A stretch of 64,000 nt of DNA from the NCBI GenBank assembly GCA_027313705.1, contig DAHVDE010000037.1:1-64000 (forward strand), given 5' to 3'. Made by a program: the position numbers and the translations under genes. The notes under the pieces are model-generated. The model was not told where the DNA came from. It saw only the letters and a program-made list of their open reading frames with translations, and ran no database searches. Position 1 is the stretch's first letter; each line of letters begins with the position of its first letter. Shown here piece after piece: positions 52,463 to 62,545 of the stretch. This DNA comes from Actinomycetota bacterium. Lineage in GTDB: Bacteria; Actinomycetota; Actinomycetes; Streptosporangiales; Streptosporangiaceae.

Positions 52463-53119
52463 ATGCAGGTGATTGCTGGCGCCGGTGACTTCAACAGGCC
52501 GGTCCCGCCGTTTCGCGCGCACTGGACCGAGCAGTTCCGGGTACCCGACCTGTCGGTGGGCACCTATTCGATCCCGGCCGGCGGCATGGACGACCAGGAA
52601 CCGCACACCGAAGACGAGATCTACGTGATCATGGCCGGCAAGTCCGGCTTTGAGTCCGGTGGCAAGCGGGTCGAGGTGGGACCAGGCTCGGTCATCTTCG
52701 TGCCTGCCAGGGAGCCGCACAGGTTCGTGGACATCACCGAGGACCTGGCCGCGCTCGTGTTTTTCGGGCCGGCCGAAGGTTCGAGATCGGTGACCCGCGT
52801 GGTCGCCTTCGTGACGAGCCTGACCGACGCCTACAACGACGCGGTCGCCAGCGGCAGCTACGGCAGGCTGATCTCGATGTTCACCGACGACGCGGTGCTC
52901 AGGTTCGGCGCGGAACTCACCTACGCCGGCCGCCAGGCGATCGCCGCCGCCTACGCCGAGCGCCCGCCGGACGACCAGATCGAGCTGACCGGCGATCCGC
53001 GCGAGGAAGCGGGCTCGGTGATAGCCGAGTTCACCTGGCGCCGCAGCAAGTCACCAGGGACGATGCGCCTCGCGGTCACCGACGACGATCTGATCAGTGA
53101 AATGGTAGTCAGCAGCTAG
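52463..53119 (+). CDS. Cupin-SnoaL-like fusion protein
   Basis: 218 residues. Residues 1-112: cupin with MDDQEPHTEDEIYVIMAGKSGFESGG (metal His/Glu) and GPGSVIFVPAREPHRFVDI. Residues about 113-215: a SnoaL/NTF2-like domain (LTDAYNDAVASGSYGRLISMFTDDAVLRFGAELTYAGRQAIAAAYAE). Each domain is common alone; the fusion is less so. A small-molecule binding or isomerase/oxygenase role is possible but unproven. Ends 15 bp before uvrC. Confidence 0.8.
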   Translation: MQVIAGAGDFNRPVPPFRAHWTEQFRVPDLSVGTYSIPAGGMDDQEPHTEDEIYVIMAGKSGFESGGKRVEVGPGSVIFVPAREPHRFVDITEDLAALVFFGPAEGSRSVTRVVAFVTSLTDAYNDAVASGSYGRLISMFTDDAVLRFGAELTYAGRQAIAAAYAERPPDDQIELTGDPREEAGSVIAEFTWRRSKSPGTMRLAVTDDDLISEMVVSS

Positions 53120-53134
53120 AATTAAAGTTCTAGC

Positions 53135-55159
53135 GTGGCAGATCCGGCAACGTACCGACCAGCTCCAGGTTCTATACCCGAATCACCGGGTGTGTACCGG
53201 TTTCGCGATGCGCGCGGCCGGGTGGTGTACGTCGGCAAGGCCAAAAGCCTGCGGTCAAGACTCAACTCCTACTTCGCCGACTTCGCCAGCTTGCACCCGC
53301 GCACCCAGAACATGCTGCTCGACGCCGCCGGCGTGGAGTGGACGGTGGTCGGCACCGAGGTCGAGGCCCTTCAGCTTGAGTACTCCTGGATCAAGGAATT
53401 CGACCCGCGCTGGAACATCAGGTACCGCGACGACAAGAGCTACCCGTACCTGGCGGTGACGCTCAACGAGGAGTACCCGAGGGTGACGGTGATGCGCGGT
53501 GCGAAGCGGCGCGGCGTGCGGTACTTCGGCCCCTATTCGCACGCCTGGGCCATCAGGGACACCGTCGACACGCTCCTGCGGGTGTTCCCCGTGCGTACCT
53601 GCTCGGCCGGCGTGTTCAAGCGAGCCGGCCAGATCGGCAGGCCCTGCCTGCTCGGGTACATAGGAAAGTGCTCGGCACCGTGCGTCGGCCGGGTATCGCA
53701 GGCCGAGCACAGGGAACTTGCCGAGGAGTTCTGCGACTTCATGGCCGGCCAGACAGGCAAGTTCACCAAGCGGCTTGAAGCGCAGATGCGCGAGGCGGCG
53801 AAGGCCGAGGAGTTCGAACTCGCCGCGCGGCTTCGGGATGACCTTCAGGCACTCGCGCGAGCGCTGGAAAAGCAGGCGGTCGTGCTGCCTGACGGGACCG
53901 ACTGCGACGTGATCGGACTGGTCGAGGACCAGCTCGAGGCGGCGGTGCAGGTGTTCTATGTGCGCGGCGGCCGGGTGCGCGGGCAGCGCGGCTGGGTCGT
54001 CGACAAGGTCGAGGACGTGAGCACTGGCGCGCTTGTCGAGCAGTTCCTCGGCCAGGTATATCGAGACGATCCCGTCTCGCAAAATGGGGGGAGCCCCGTG
54101 CCTGAAACTGCCGTGCCTGAAACTGCCGTGCCGCGCGAAGTGCTTGTCCCTGAGCTCCCCCCCGACGTGGACGCTGTTCAGGACTGGCTGTTCGCCAGGC
54201 GCGGCGGCCGGGTGCGCCTGCGGGTGCCGCAGCGCGGGGACAAGCGGGCGCTGCTCGACACGGTGACCAAGAACGCAGCCGAGTCGCTCGCGCTGCACAA
54301 GACCAGGCGGGCCAGCGACCTGACCACCAGGAGCCAGGCCCTGCATGAGATACAAGAGGCGCTCGGGCTCGATACCGCGCCGCTGCGGATCGAGTGCTTC
54401 GACGTGTCGAACTTGCAGGGCACGCATGTGGTCGCTTCCATGGTCGTGTTCGAGGACGGCCTGGCCCGCAAGTCTGAGTACCGCAAGTTCTCGCTCAAGG
54501 CAGGCACTGATGATCTGGCCGCCATCTACGAGGTGATCACCCGAAGGTTCAGGCGGTACCTGTCAGAGCGGGAGGCCCAGGATGCCGCTGCTGCCCAGCT
54601 AGATACCGCTACCGCCGGGGATCTCGAAGCGATGCTCGACGAGGCGGCCAAGCGCAAGTTTGCCTACCCGCCGAGCCTGCTTGTCATCGACGGCGCCGCC
54701 GGGCAGGTCGACGCCGCGGTACGGGCGCTGAGCGAGCTGGGGATCACCGACGTGGCCGTCTGCGGCCTGGCCAAGCGCCTTGAAGAGGTCTGGCTGCCCG
54801 GCGAGGACAGCCCGGTGATCTTGCCGCGCAGCAGCGAAGGGCTCTACCTGCTCCAGCGCGTGCGGGACGAGGCGCACCGGTTCGCGATCACCTACCACCG
54901 CGCCAAGCGCGGTGCGGCCCAGACAGTCAGCGAGCTTGATGACCTGCCAGGAGTCGGGTCGGCCAGGCGGACCGCGCTGCTTCGGCACTTCGGCTCGGTG
55001 CGCAAGCTGCGGGCCGCGACCGCGGCGCAGATCGAGGAAGTCGACGGATTCGGCCCCAGGTTGGCTCAGGCGGTCGCGACCGCCCTGGCGGCACGGCAGG
55101 ATGATGGGACAGCGTCAGGTCGGGCGCGCGAAGATCGGGGGCAGTCAGGTGGCGTCTGA
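53135..55159 (+). CDS. uvrC: Excinuclease ABC subunit UvrC
   Basis: 674 residues from a GTG. GIY-YIG nuclease at the N terminus ([31 protein letters not shown]), a UVR motif near 205-240 ([19 protein letters not shown]), the RNase H-like nuclease ([36 protein letters not shown]) and C-terminal HhH repeats ([29 protein letters not shown]). An inserted PETAV duplication lies near 322-331 in the linker. Makes the dual incisions in nucleotide excision repair. Overlaps rapZ by 11 bp, the usual actinobacterial gene order. Confidence 0.97.
   Translation: MADPATYRPAPGSIPESPGVYRFRDARGRVVYVGKAKSLRSRLNSYFADFASLHPRTQNMLLDAAGVEWTVVGTEVEALQLEYSWIKEFDPRWNIRYRDDKSYPYLAVTLNEEYPRVTVMRGAKRRGVRYFGPYSHAWAIRDTVDTLLRVFPVRTCSAGVFKRAGQIGRPCLLGYIGKCSAPCVGRVSQAEHRELAEEFCDFMAGQTGKFTKRLEAQMREAAKAEEFELAARLRDDLQALARALEKQAVVLPDGTDCDVIGLVEDQLEAAVQVFYVRGGRVRGQRGWVVDKVEDVSTGALVEQFLGQVYRDDPVSQNGGSPVPETAVPETAVPREVLVPELPPDVDAVQDWLFARRGGRVRLRVPQRGDKRALLDTVTKNAAESLALHKTRRASDLTTRSQALHEIQEALGLDTAPLRIECFDVSNLQGTHVVASMVVFEDGLARKSEYRKFSLKAGTDDLAAIYEVITRRFRRYLSEREAQDAAAAQLDTATAGDLEAMLDEAAKRKFAYPPSLLVIDGAAGQVDAAVRALSELGITDVAVCGLAKRLEEVWLPGEDSPVILPRSSEGLYLLQRVRDEAHRFAITYHRAKRGAAQTVSELDDLPGVGSARRTALLRHFGSVRKLRAATAAQIEEVDGFGPRLAQAVATALAARQDDGTASGRAREDRGQSGGV
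54098..54127. repeat. 15-bp in-frame duplication in uvrC
   Basis: GTGCCTGAAACTGCC occurs twice in tandem (54098, 54113), giving VPETA twice in the linker before the second nuclease domain. Confidence 0.95.
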
Positions 55160-56006
55160 GATCGTGATCATTACCGGCATGTCTGGCGCTGGCCGCTCGA
55201 CGGCGGCCAAGTCGCTCGAGGACCTTGACTGGTTCGTCGCCGACAACCTGCCGCCTGCCCTGCTGGTGACCATGCTTGACCTGGCGAGGCGGGCGAGCGC
55301 GGTTCCGAGGGTAGCGGCGGTGGTCGACGTTCGCAGCCGTGCGTTCTCCACCGACCTGAAGTCGGCCCTGACCGAGCTCGAGGCGATCGGCGCCAGTCCT
55401 TTCGTGGTCTTCCTCGAAGCAAGCGACGAGACGCTGGTGCGCCGGTTCGAGAACGTGCGGCGGCCGCACCCGCTTCAGGAGAGCGGCCGGGTCATCGAAG
55501 GCATCGCCGCCGAACGCGAGCAGCTGCACGTGCTCCGCGACAGCGCCGACCTGGTCATCGACACCTCGGCCCTGAACATTCATGAACTGCGCGGGCGGAT
55601 GCGCGACGTGTTCGGTGACGGTCAGGAAACCGCAGTCCGCGTCACGATCGTGTCTTTTGGTTATAAATACGGCCTTCCCGTTGATGCGGACATGGTGGTG
55701 GACTGCCGCTTCCTGCCTAATCCGCACTGGGTGCCAGAGCTGGCGCCGCAGACCGGGCTCGACGCTCCGGTGCGCGATTACGTGCTCGGTCAGCCTGGTG
55801 CGGGTGATTTCTTGCGTGCCTATATCGAGGCGCTTGAGATCACGCTGGCCGGCTATGACCGGAGCGGCAAGCACTTCGTGACGCTCGCCGTCGGGTGCAC
55901 GGGCGGCAAGCACCGTAGCGTCGCCATCGCCGAGGAGATCGCCGCCAGGTTGTCTGCTGGCTGGCAAGGGATACAGGTCACCCATCGCGACCTCGGACGT
56001 GAATAA
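55149..56006 (+). CDS. rapZ: RNase adapter / nucleotide-binding protein RapZ
   Basis: 285 residues from GTG 55149, inside the uvrC 3' end. Walker [10 protein letters not shown] at 9-17, [45 protein letters not shown], and a C-terminal [25 protein letters not shown] and [15 protein letters not shown]. In enterics RapZ controls GlmS RNA decay; in actinobacteria the gene always sits in uvrC-rapZ-yvcK-whiA, with an unclear role. Its 3' end overlaps yvcK by 8 bp. Confidence 0.96.
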   Translation: MASEIVIITGMSGAGRSTAAKSLEDLDWFVADNLPPALLVTMLDLARRASAVPRVAAVVDVRSRAFSTDLKSALTELEAIGASPFVVFLEASDETLVRRFENVRRPHPLQESGRVIEGIAAEREQLHVLRDSADLVIDTSALNIHELRGRMRDVFGDGQETAVRVTIVSFGYKYGLPVDADMVVDCRFLPNPHWVPELAPQTGLDAPVRDYVLGQPGAGDFLRAYIEALEITLAGYDRSGKHFVTLAVGCTGGKHRSVAIAEEIAARLSAGWQGIQVTHRDLGRE

Positions 56007-56985
56007 CAGGCCCGCGCGCCCGCGGGTAGTTGCGCTCGGCGGCGGGCACGGGCTGCACGCGTCGCTCTCCGCGCTCCGCCGGGTGACGCGCGACCTGACG
56101 GCGATCGTGACCGTCGCCGACGACGGCGGTTCGAGCGGCCGGCTGAGACGCGAATACGGCGTGCTGCCGCCAGGTGACCTGCGGATGGCGCTCGCCGCCC
56201 TGTGCGGCGATGACTCCTGGGGCACGACCTGGAGCAAGGTGGTGCAGCACAGGTTCAGCGGCAACGGCGAGCTGGGCGGCCACGCGGTCGGCAATCTCCT
56301 GATCGTGGCGCTTTGGGAATTGCTTGGCGACACCGTGCAAGGGCTTGACTGGGTTGGCCGACTGCTCGGCGCGCACGGCCGGGTGCTGCCGATGACCGCG
56401 GTGCCGCTTGAACTTCAGGCCGAGGTGGCCGGAATTGACCCCGAGTACCCGGATCGGATCACCCTCGTTCGAGGCCAGGTCGCCTGCGCGAAGACCACGG
56501 GCCGGGTACGGTCGATCTCGTTGGTCCCTGCCGACCCTCCCGCGTGCGCGGAGGCGGTGCAGGCGGTAGCGGAGGCAGACTGGGTGGTGCTCGGGCCCGG
56601 CTCGTGGTTCACCAGCGTGCTGCCGCACCTGCTGGTGCCCGAGCTTTCCTGCGCCCTGGTCGCTACCCAGGCGCGGAGGCTGGTCACGCTGAACCTGGCA
56701 CCCCAGCCGGGGGAGACCGAGGGTTTCTCGCCACACGCACATCTGGAGGTGCTCGCAAGTCATGCCCCGGACCTGGTGTTCGACGTCGTGCTAGCTGACC
56801 GGGCAGCGGTGGAAGGCACCGCACGCGGCACCACGCGAGAGCTGAAGAAGGCCGCCGATCTGCTCGGCGGGCGGCTGGTGCTCGCCGACCTCGCGATGGC
56901 CGGCCGGCCTGACCGGCATGACCCGCGGCGGCTGGCCGGCGCATTCGCCAGGCTTTTCGATGCGCAGCTAGACAAGGGGGAGTGA
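55999..56985 (+). CDS. yvcK: Gluconeogenesis factor YvcK (CofD-like)
   Basis: 328 residues from a GTG. CofD/YvcK pattern: VVALGGGHGLHASLSALR, TVADDGGSSGRLRREYGVLPPGDLRMALAALC, GHAVGNLLIVALWELLGD and VLGPGSWFTSVLPHLLVP. Binds UDP-sugars in other bacteria and is needed for growth on gluconeogenic carbon and normal cell shape. It is not CofD itself: the F420-specific partners are absent and the neighbours are rapZ and whiA. Confidence 0.93.
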   Translation: MNNRPARPRVVALGGGHGLHASLSALRRVTRDLTAIVTVADDGGSSGRLRREYGVLPPGDLRMALAALCGDDSWGTTWSKVVQHRFSGNGELGGHAVGNLLIVALWELLGDTVQGLDWVGRLLGAHGRVLPMTAVPLELQAEVAGIDPEYPDRITLVRGQVACAKTTGRVRSISLVPADPPACAEAVQAVAEADWVVLGPGSWFTSVLPHLLVPELSCALVATQARRLVTLNLAPQPGETEGFSPHAHLEVLASHAPDLVFDVVLADRAAVEGTARGTTRELKKAADLLGGRLVLADLAMAGRPDRHDPRRLAGAFARLFDAQLDKGE

Positions 56986-57000
56986 GATGGCGGTACTGAT

Positions 57001-57981
57001 ATGGCACTGACCAGCCTGGTCAAGGACGAGCTCAGCCGGGTCAGCGTGCTCAAGCCATGCTGCCGCAAGGCCGAGGTTTCCACGCTGCTGCGGTTCGCAG
57101 GCGGCCTGCACCTGAGCAACGGCCACATCATGGTCGAGGCCGAGCTGGACACCGGGGCGGCCGCGCGGCGTCTGCGCAAGGACATCAGCGAGATCTTCGG
57201 CCATTCGCCCGAGCTGATCGTGCTCGCGCCGAGCGGCCTGCGCAAGGGCAACAGGTACGTGGTCAGGGTGACCAGGGAAGGCGACAGCCTGGCCAGGCAG
57301 ACCGGCCTGGTCGACGGTCAGGGCAGGCCGGTTCGCGGGCTGCCCAGGCAGGTAGTGGCCGGCGCCATCTGTGACTGCGAAGCCGCCTGGCGCGGCGCGT
57401 TCCTCGCGCACGGCTCACTGACCGAGCCAGGCCGGTCGATGTCGCTCGAGCTGACCTGTCCAGGGCCTGAAGCGGCGCTGGCCATGGTCGGTGCCGCGCG
57501 GCGGCTCAAGATCGGCGCCAAGGCGCGTGACGTGCGCGGCGTTGACCGGGTGGTGATCCGCGACGGCGACGCGATCAGCGCGATGCTGACCAGGCTAGGT
57601 GCGCATGACAGCGTGCTCGCCTGGGAGGAGCGCCGGATCCGCCGTGCGGTGCGGGGCACGGCCAACCGGCTGGCCAACTTCGACGACGCGAACCTGCGGC
57701 GCAGCGCCAGGGCAGCGGTGGCGGCCGGCGCGCGGGTGGAGCGCGCGCTTGAGATACTGGGAGATGAGGCGCCGGAACACCTGATCGTGGCCGGCCAGCT
57801 GCGGATCAAGCACCGCCAGGCGAGCCTGGAGGAGCTCGGCCAGCTGGCCGACCCCCCGCTTACCAAAGACGCGATCGCGGGGCGGATCAGGCGACTGCTT
57901 GCGCTGGCGGATAAGCGGGCGACGGAGCTAGGGATTCCGACTACTGAAGCGCACCTCACGCCTGACATGCTGGTGCCGTGA
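57001..57981 (+). CDS. whiA: Sporulation/cell-division regulator WhiA
   Basis: 326 residues. N-terminal LAGLIDADG-like domain ([53 protein letters not shown]) and C-terminal HTH ([29 protein letters not shown]), the WhiA architecture. In Streptomyces it works with WhiB on sporulation-septation genes. Conserved fourth gene of the uvrC-rapZ-yvcK-whiA set, 15 bp after yvcK. Confidence 0.96.
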   Translation: MALTSLVKDELSRVSVLKPCCRKAEVSTLLRFAGGLHLSNGHIMVEAELDTGAAARRLRKDISEIFGHSPELIVLAPSGLRKGNRYVVRVTREGDSLARQTGLVDGQGRPVRGLPRQVVAGAICDCEAAWRGAFLAHGSLTEPGRSMSLELTCPGPEAALAMVGAARRLKIGAKARDVRGVDRVVIRDGDAISAMLTRLGAHDSVLAWEERRIRRAVRGTANRLANFDDANLRRSARAAVAAGARVERALEILGDEAPEHLIVAGQLRIKHRQASLEELGQLADPPLTKDAIAGRIRRLLALADKRATELGIPTTEAHLTPDMLVP

Positions 57982-58010
57982 CGGATCGATCGTGAATGAA
58001 GGAGCAGCGG

Positions 58011-59033
58011 GTGACTGTCCGGGTAGGAATCAACGGGTTCGGCCGGATCGGCAGGAACCTCTGGCGCGCGGTGCACGCGAAGCCGGGTCTTGGCATCGAG
58101 ATCGTCGCCGCTAACGATCTCGGGGATATCGACACGTTCGCCCACCTGCTCAAGTTCGACACGGTGCTCGGCACGCTTGACGTCAACGTGTCAGTGGCCG
58201 ATAACAGCATCGTGGCGGGGGATTCGAAGATCACCTGGCTGGCACAGCGTGACCCGGCCACGCTGCCCTGGGCCGACCTGGGCGTGGACGTGGTCATCGA
58301 GTCCACAGGTCACTTCACCGACGCTGCGGGCGCCGGTAAGCATCTGCAAGCAGGCGCCAAGAAAGTCATCATCTCCGCGCCGGCCAAGAACGAGGACATC
58401 ACGATCGTGATGGGGGTGAACGACGGCACTTACGACCCGGCGAGGCACCACATCATCTCCAATGCGTCGTGCACCACGAACTGCGTGGCCCCGCTGGCCA
58501 AGGTGCTGCTCGACAGCTTCGGCATCGTGCGCGGCATGATGACCACGATCCACGCCTATACCAATGACCAGGTGATCCTGGACTTCGCGCACAAGGACCT
58601 GCGCCGGGCCAGGGCGGCCGCGCAGAACATCATCCCGACCACGACAGGCGCGGCCAAGGCGACCTCGCTGGTGATCCCCGAGCTGAAGGGCAAGCTCGAC
58701 GGCATCTCGATGCGGGTGCCAGTGCCAGACGGCTCGGTGACCGACCTCGTGGTGCAACTCGAGCGCGAGGTCACTGCGGCGGAAGTCAACGCCGCCTACC
58801 TGGCCGCCGCCATCGAGGGACCACTCCAGCCCTACCTGCATTACACCAAGGATCCGATCGTGTCCGCCGACATCGTGGGCACGCCGTGGTCGTGCACCGT
58901 CGATTCGCTGCTCACGATGGCGTACAAAGACCAGGTGAAGGTCATCGGCTGGTACGACAACGAATGGGGTTACTCGAACCGGCTCGCCGACCTGACCGCG
59001 ATGGTCGCGGCGAAGCTGCCTGGTGCGGGCTGA
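58011..59033 (+). CDS. gap: Glyceraldehyde-3-phosphate dehydrogenase (type I)
   Basis: 340 residues. GTG 58011 chosen because AAGGAG (57999-58004) lies 6 nt before it; ATG 57996 would put that site inside the gene. VGINGFGRIGRNLWRA, SNASCTTNCVAPLAKVL (catalytic Cys near 153), TTIHAYTNDQ and WYDNEWGYSNRLADL are all present. Catalyses the NAD-linked phosphorylating oxidation in lower glycolysis. Its TGA overlaps the pgk start (TGATG). Confidence 0.97.
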   Translation: MTVRVGINGFGRIGRNLWRAVHAKPGLGIEIVAANDLGDIDTFAHLLKFDTVLGTLDVNVSVADNSIVAGDSKITWLAQRDPATLPWADLGVDVVIESTGHFTDAAGAGKHLQAGAKKVIISAPAKNEDITIVMGVNDGTYDPARHHIISNASCTTNCVAPLAKVLLDSFGIVRGMMTTIHAYTNDQVILDFAHKDLRRARAAAQNIIPTTTGAAKATSLVIPELKGKLDGISMRVPVPDGSVTDLVVQLEREVTAAEVNAAYLAAAIEGPLQPYLHYTKDPIVSADIVGTPWSCTVDSLLTMAYKDQVKVIGWYDNEWGYSNRLADLTAMVAAKLPGAG

Positions 59034-60253
59034 TGCCCGCTGTCATGCGCGCGGTCACCGACCTGGAGGTGACAGGGCGGGTCGTCTTCCTGCGGGCCGA
59101 CCTGAACGTGCCGCTCGCCGGCGCCACGATCACCGACGACGGCAGGATCAGGGCCAGCCTGCCCACGATCAGCGAGCTGACCAGCCGGGGCGCACGGGTC
59201 CTGGTCTGCGCGCACCTCGGCAGGCCGAAAGGGGGCGACTTCGCCGGGCGGGCGGCGGGAGGACCCTCGCTGCGGCCGGTCGCCAACCGGCTGAGCGAAC
59301 TGACCGGCCAGGACGTGGCGTTCGCCGCTGACGTGGCCGGGCCTGCCGCGGCACAGGTCGCGGGCTCGCTGGCGGACGGCCAGATTGGCTTGCTGGAGAA
59401 TGTCAGGTTCGAGCCGGCTGAGACGGCGGTGTCCGACGCGGAACGGGGCGAATTCGCCGCCCGCCTCGCCGGGCTCGCATCCTGTTACGTCGGCGACGGG
59501 TTCGGCGCGCTGCACCGCAAGCACGCCAGCGTCTACGATGTGCCCTCGCTGCTGCCGCACGCGGCGGGTCAGCTCGTCGTCAAGGAGATCGAGGTGCTGG
59601 GGGCGCTGACCGAGCACCCGAGGCGCCCGTACGTGGTCGTGCTCGGCGGCGCCAAGCCTTCAGACAAGCTCGGCGTCATCGCCAACCTGCTCGGCAAGGC
59701 CGACCGCCTGATCATCTGCGGTGGCATGTCGTATACCTTCCTCGCCGCCCAGGGCTTCGAGGTCGGCAAATCCCTGCTCGAGCGCGACCAGATGGAGAAC
59801 GTGCGGCAGGTCATGGCGGACGCCGCCGCCAGGGGAGTAGAGATCGTATTGCCTGTCGACCTGGTCGGAGCGACCGGATTCGCGGCCGACGCAGAGCACT
59901 CGGTCTTTCCTGCGACCGGTTTTCCCGCCGACCTGGAGAGCCTGGACATGGGTCCCGCAACGCGGGAGTTGTTCGCGAGCAAGCTGGCCGACGCGAAGAC
60001 GGTGTTCTGGAATGGCCCCGCCGGGGTGTTCGAATTCCCCGCGTTCGCGGCTGGTACCCGCGCGCTGGCGGAGGCGATCAGCACGGTGGACGGGCTGACC
60101 GTGGTCGGCGGGGGGGACTCCGCCGCGGCGGTGCGGCAACTCGGGTTCCCGGACTCTGCCTTCGGCCACATTTCCACCGGTGGCGGCGCGAGCCTTGAGT
60201 ACCTGGAGGGCAAGACGCTGCCCGGCCTGGCGGCGCTGGGCGGCGGTGCCTGA
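59033..60253 (+). CDS. pgk: Phosphoglycerate kinase
   Basis: 406 residues from the ATG overlapping the gap stop; ATG 59045 (MRAVTDLEV) is the other candidate and fits the family length slightly better. [61 protein letters not shown] and [15 protein letters not shown] show an intact enzyme. Makes ATP from 1,3-bisphosphoglycerate. TGATG overlap with tpiA. Confidence 0.97.
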   Translation: MPAVMRAVTDLEVTGRVVFLRADLNVPLAGATITDDGRIRASLPTISELTSRGARVLVCAHLGRPKGGDFAGRAAGGPSLRPVANRLSELTGQDVAFAADVAGPAAAQVAGSLADGQIGLLENVRFEPAETAVSDAERGEFAARLAGLASCYVGDGFGALHRKHASVYDVPSLLPHAAGQLVVKEIEVLGALTEHPRRPYVVVLGGAKPSDKLGVIANLLGKADRLIICGGMSYTFLAAQGFEVGKSLLERDQMENVRQVMADAAARGVEIVLPVDLVGATGFAADAEHSVFPATGFPADLESLDMGPATRELFASKLADAKTVFWNGPAGVFEFPAFAAGTRALAEAISTVDGLTVVGGGDSAAAVRQLGFPDSAFGHISTGGGASLEYLEGKTLPGLAALGGGA

Positions 60254-61035
60254 TGGGCAAGCGCACGCCGCTGGTGGCCGGCAACTGGAAGATGCACAAT
60301 AACCACCTTGAGGCGCTGGCCCTGACCCAGCAACTCGCGTTCCGGCTGAAAGACAAGGACTTCAACGCGACCGACATCGCCGTGCTGCCGCCGTTCACTG
60401 CGCTGCGCAGCGTGCAGACGCTCATCCAGGGTGACAAGCTCCGGCTGCTCTACGGTGCGCAGGACATCTCGCCGCATGCCGACGGTGCCTATACCGGCGA
60501 CGTCAGCGGCCGGATGCTGGCCAAGCTCGGCTGCACCTTCGTGCTGGCCGGGCATTCCGAGCGACGGCAGTACCATCGCGAAGATGACGCGCTAGTCAAC
60601 GCTAAGGTCAGGGCGGCACTCGCGAGCGAGATGACCCCCGTGCTCTGCATCGGCGAGTCGCTTGCCATCCGCGAGGACGGCGGGCAGCTAGCCCACTGCG
60701 CCGCGCAGCTAGACGCCGGGCTTGCCGGGCTGAGCGCCGAGCAGGCTGGCGGGATGGTAATCGCTTATGAGCCGGTCTGGGCGATCGGTACCGGTGAAGT
60801 GGCCAGCCCGGAAGATGCTCAGGAGGTCTGCGGGGCGGTCAGGGAACGGATTTCCGGTGTCCACGGTCCCGAATGCGCCGCCGCTGTGCGTATCCTGTAT
60901 GGGGGATCAGTCAAGCCAGACAACATGCCTGCCATCATGGCGCAGCCAGATATTGACGGTGCTCTGGTCGGTGGCGCCAGCCTCGATTACGAAGGATTCG
61001 TGAGGATCTGCCGGTATCGTGAGGCGTACACCTGA
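60253..61035 (+). CDS. tpiA: Triosephosphate isomerase
   Basis: 260 residues. N-terminal [10 protein letters not shown] (substrate Lys), [15 protein letters not shown] (catalytic His), [13 protein letters not shown] (catalytic Glu) and [31 protein letters not shown] (phosphate loop). Complete. Third gene of the coupled gap-pgk-tpiA operon. Confidence 0.97.
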   Translation: MGKRTPLVAGNWKMHNNHLEALALTQQLAFRLKDKDFNATDIAVLPPFTALRSVQTLIQGDKLRLLYGAQDISPHADGAYTGDVSGRMLAKLGCTFVLAGHSERRQYHREDDALVNAKVRAALASEMTPVLCIGESLAIREDGGQLAHCAAQLDAGLAGLSAEQAGGMVIAYEPVWAIGTGEVASPEDAQEVCGAVRERISGVHGPECAAAVRILYGGSVKPDNMPAIMAQPDIDGALVGGASLDYEGFVRICRYREAYT

Positions 61036-61056
61036 CCGGCGCCTGGAGGGAACGCA

Positions 61057-61284
61057 TTGATTATCGCATTCTCTATCGTCCTGATTCTTACGAGCCTGCT
61101 CATGGTCGTGCTCGTGCTGCTGCACAAGGGCAAGGGCGGTGGACTGTCCGACATGTTCGGCGGGGGCATGTCGTCTTCGCTCGGCTCTTCGTCAGTAGTA
61201 GAGCGCAACCTTGACCGGATCACGGTTTTTACGGGCATCTTGTGGTTCGTCTGCATTGTCGCGCTGGGTCTGCTATTGAAGTAG
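61057..61284 (+). CDS. secG: Preprotein translocase subunit SecG
   Basis: 75 residues from a TTG at 61057 with GGAGGG 6 nt upstream. Two membrane helices (IIAFSIVLILTSLLMVVLVLLHKG and ITVFTGILWFVCIVALGLLL) flank a Gly/Ser loop (GGGLSDMFGGGMSSSLGSSSVVERNLD), the SecG pattern. Third subunit of the SecYEG channel. Follows tpiA by 21 bp as in other actinomycetes. Confidence 0.95.
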   Translation: MIIAFSIVLILTSLLMVVLVLLHKGKGGGLSDMFGGGMSSSLGSSSVVERNLDRITVFTGILWFVCIVALGLLLK

Positions 61285-61423
61285 CTGAACCCGGCTTGCG
61301 GCTGACTTAGCACTGCAGCTAGGTGTTCGGCGCGGCCAGGAGTTCGGCGCAGCAGGTAGTTCGGCCCTGACCCGTTGGTGCAGGGCTCGCGTGGTGAGAG
61401 TTCACCTGGAAAGAAGGCTTGTA

Positions 61424-61774
61424 GTGAGTAGTGGTAACGCCATTCGCGGCAGCCGCGTCGGCGCCGGGCCCATGGGTGAGGCAGAGCGCGGGGAGGCCGC
61501 ACCTCGCGTACGGGTAGCCTTCTACTGCTGCAATGGTCACGAGACCGTGCCTAGCTTCGCCAATGACGCCCCGGTCCCCGACACCTGGGACTGCCCGCGG
61601 TGCGGCGTGCCCGCCGGACGCGACCAGACCAGCCCGCCGTCGCCGCCGCACGCCGAGCCTTACAAGACGCACCTGGCCTACGTGAAGGAGCGCCGGTCGG
61701 CCAAGGACGGTGCCGCGATCCTGGCCGAGGCACTCGACCGGCTGCGTCAGGGCGCAGGTACCCGCGCCTACTGA
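61424..61774 (+). CDS. rbpA: RNA polymerase-binding protein RbpA
   Basis: 116 residues from GTG 61424 (GAAGG 6 nt upstream), which matches the family start VSSGNAIRGSRVGAGPMGEAERGE. Zinc-binding core FYCCNGHETVPSFA...DTWDCPRCGVPAG and C-terminal sigma-binding region KTHLAYVKERRSAKDGAAILAEALDRLR. RbpA stabilises the open complex of RNA polymerase with the principal sigma factor; found only in Actinomycetota. Its last 7 bp overlap the convergent reductase gene. Confidence 0.96.
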   Translation: MSSGNAIRGSRVGAGPMGEAERGEAAPRVRVAFYCCNGHETVPSFANDAPVPDTWDCPRCGVPAGRDQTSPPSPPHAEPYKTHLAYVKERRSAKDGAAILAEALDRLRQGAGTRAY

Positions 61775-62538
61775 CGCGCGTACCTGCTGAACAGGAAGCC
61801 GTAGTCTTCCAGCACTGACCGCAATTCCAGCGGTGCCGGGTCAGGCTGTCCAACTTCGTGCGATTCTCCCGTGCTGGCGGCTCCCGTGCTGGCGAGAACC
61901 ATCCTGGCGGGTGAGTAACCGCCTTCCAGCAGGGGGCTGGTGGTGACGCAGAGCTCCTGCAGCAGGCCGGCTACGGCGAACTGGCCGAGCAGGCTCGGTC
62001 CGCCCTCGACTAGGAGCTTGCGGTAGCCGCGCCCGGTCAGTTCGCTGATGATGCCGTTCGCCGGGACGCTCTGCGCGCCGATGACGACGACGTCGGCTGT
62101 CTTCCTGACCTCGAGCACCGCCTGCGCTGGCGCCTGCTCCGTGGTGAGCACGATGGTTCGTGGTACCGAGTCCCTGATCAGGGGACTGTCTGGGGCGAGA
62201 CTGAGCCATTTGGTCACCACGGCGATCGGCGGGACGTGCCCGGCACGCACCCACTTGCTCCGCGACGCCGGCCCGTAGCGCTCCGCGCGGGCAGTACCGG
62301 CCCCGACGACGATCACGTCGGCCAGGCTCCGCAGCACCTGGAAGAGCAGCCGGTCACCAGGGCCGGACAGGGCGCCAGATCGCCCGGCTACCGCGATCGC
62401 GCCGTCCACGCTCGCGATCATGTTCGCCCGGACGCAGGTACCGCTTTCTGGGTACGCGTAGATGTGCCTGAGTTCGCTCGCGAGCTCGTTCTCGTCCTCG
62501 CCCAGATCACGGCCGGGCGCGGGATAGATCTGGCGCAT
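61768..62538 (-). CDS. RibD C-terminal-type (pyrimidine/dihydrofolate reductase-like) protein
   Basis: 256 residues. N-terminal CVRANMIASVDGAIAVAGRSGALSGPGDRLLFQVLRSLADVIVVGAGTARAE (split over the NADPH fold), LLVEGGPSLLGQFAVAGLLQELCVTTSPLLEGG and a C-terminal SVLEDYGFLFSRY. Matches the reductase half of RibD as a stand-alone protein; it may act in riboflavin or F420-related metabolism, or reduce folates. A 15-bp duplication gives STGAASTGE near residue 218. Actinobacteria usually keep this gene near glycolysis/secG loci. Confidence 0.88.
   Translation of the reverse strand: MRQIYPAPGRDLGEDENELASELRHIYAYPESGTCVRANMIASVDGAIAVAGRSGALSGPGDRLLFQVLRSLADVIVVGAGTARAERYGPASRSKWVRAGHVPPIAVVTKWLSLAPDSPLIRDSVPRTIVLTTEQAPAQAVLEVRKTADVVVIGAQSVPANGIISELTGRGYRKLLVEGGPSLLGQFAVAGLLQELCVTTSPLLEGGYSPARMVLASTGAASTGESHEVGQPDPAPLELRSVLEDYGFLFSRYARQ
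61866..61895. repeat. 15-bp in-frame duplication in the RibD-type reductase
   Basis: CTCCCGTGCTGGCGG and CTCCCGTGCTGGCGA in tandem (61866, 61881; differ at the last base), duplicating ASTG(A/E) in a surface loop. Confidence 0.9.
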
Positions 62539-62545
62539 CAGGAAA

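Noticed and set aside
57996-58010. ATG 57996 as start of gap
   Set aside because: It would place the AAGGAG ribosome-binding site inside the gene; GTG 58011 fits spacing and family length.
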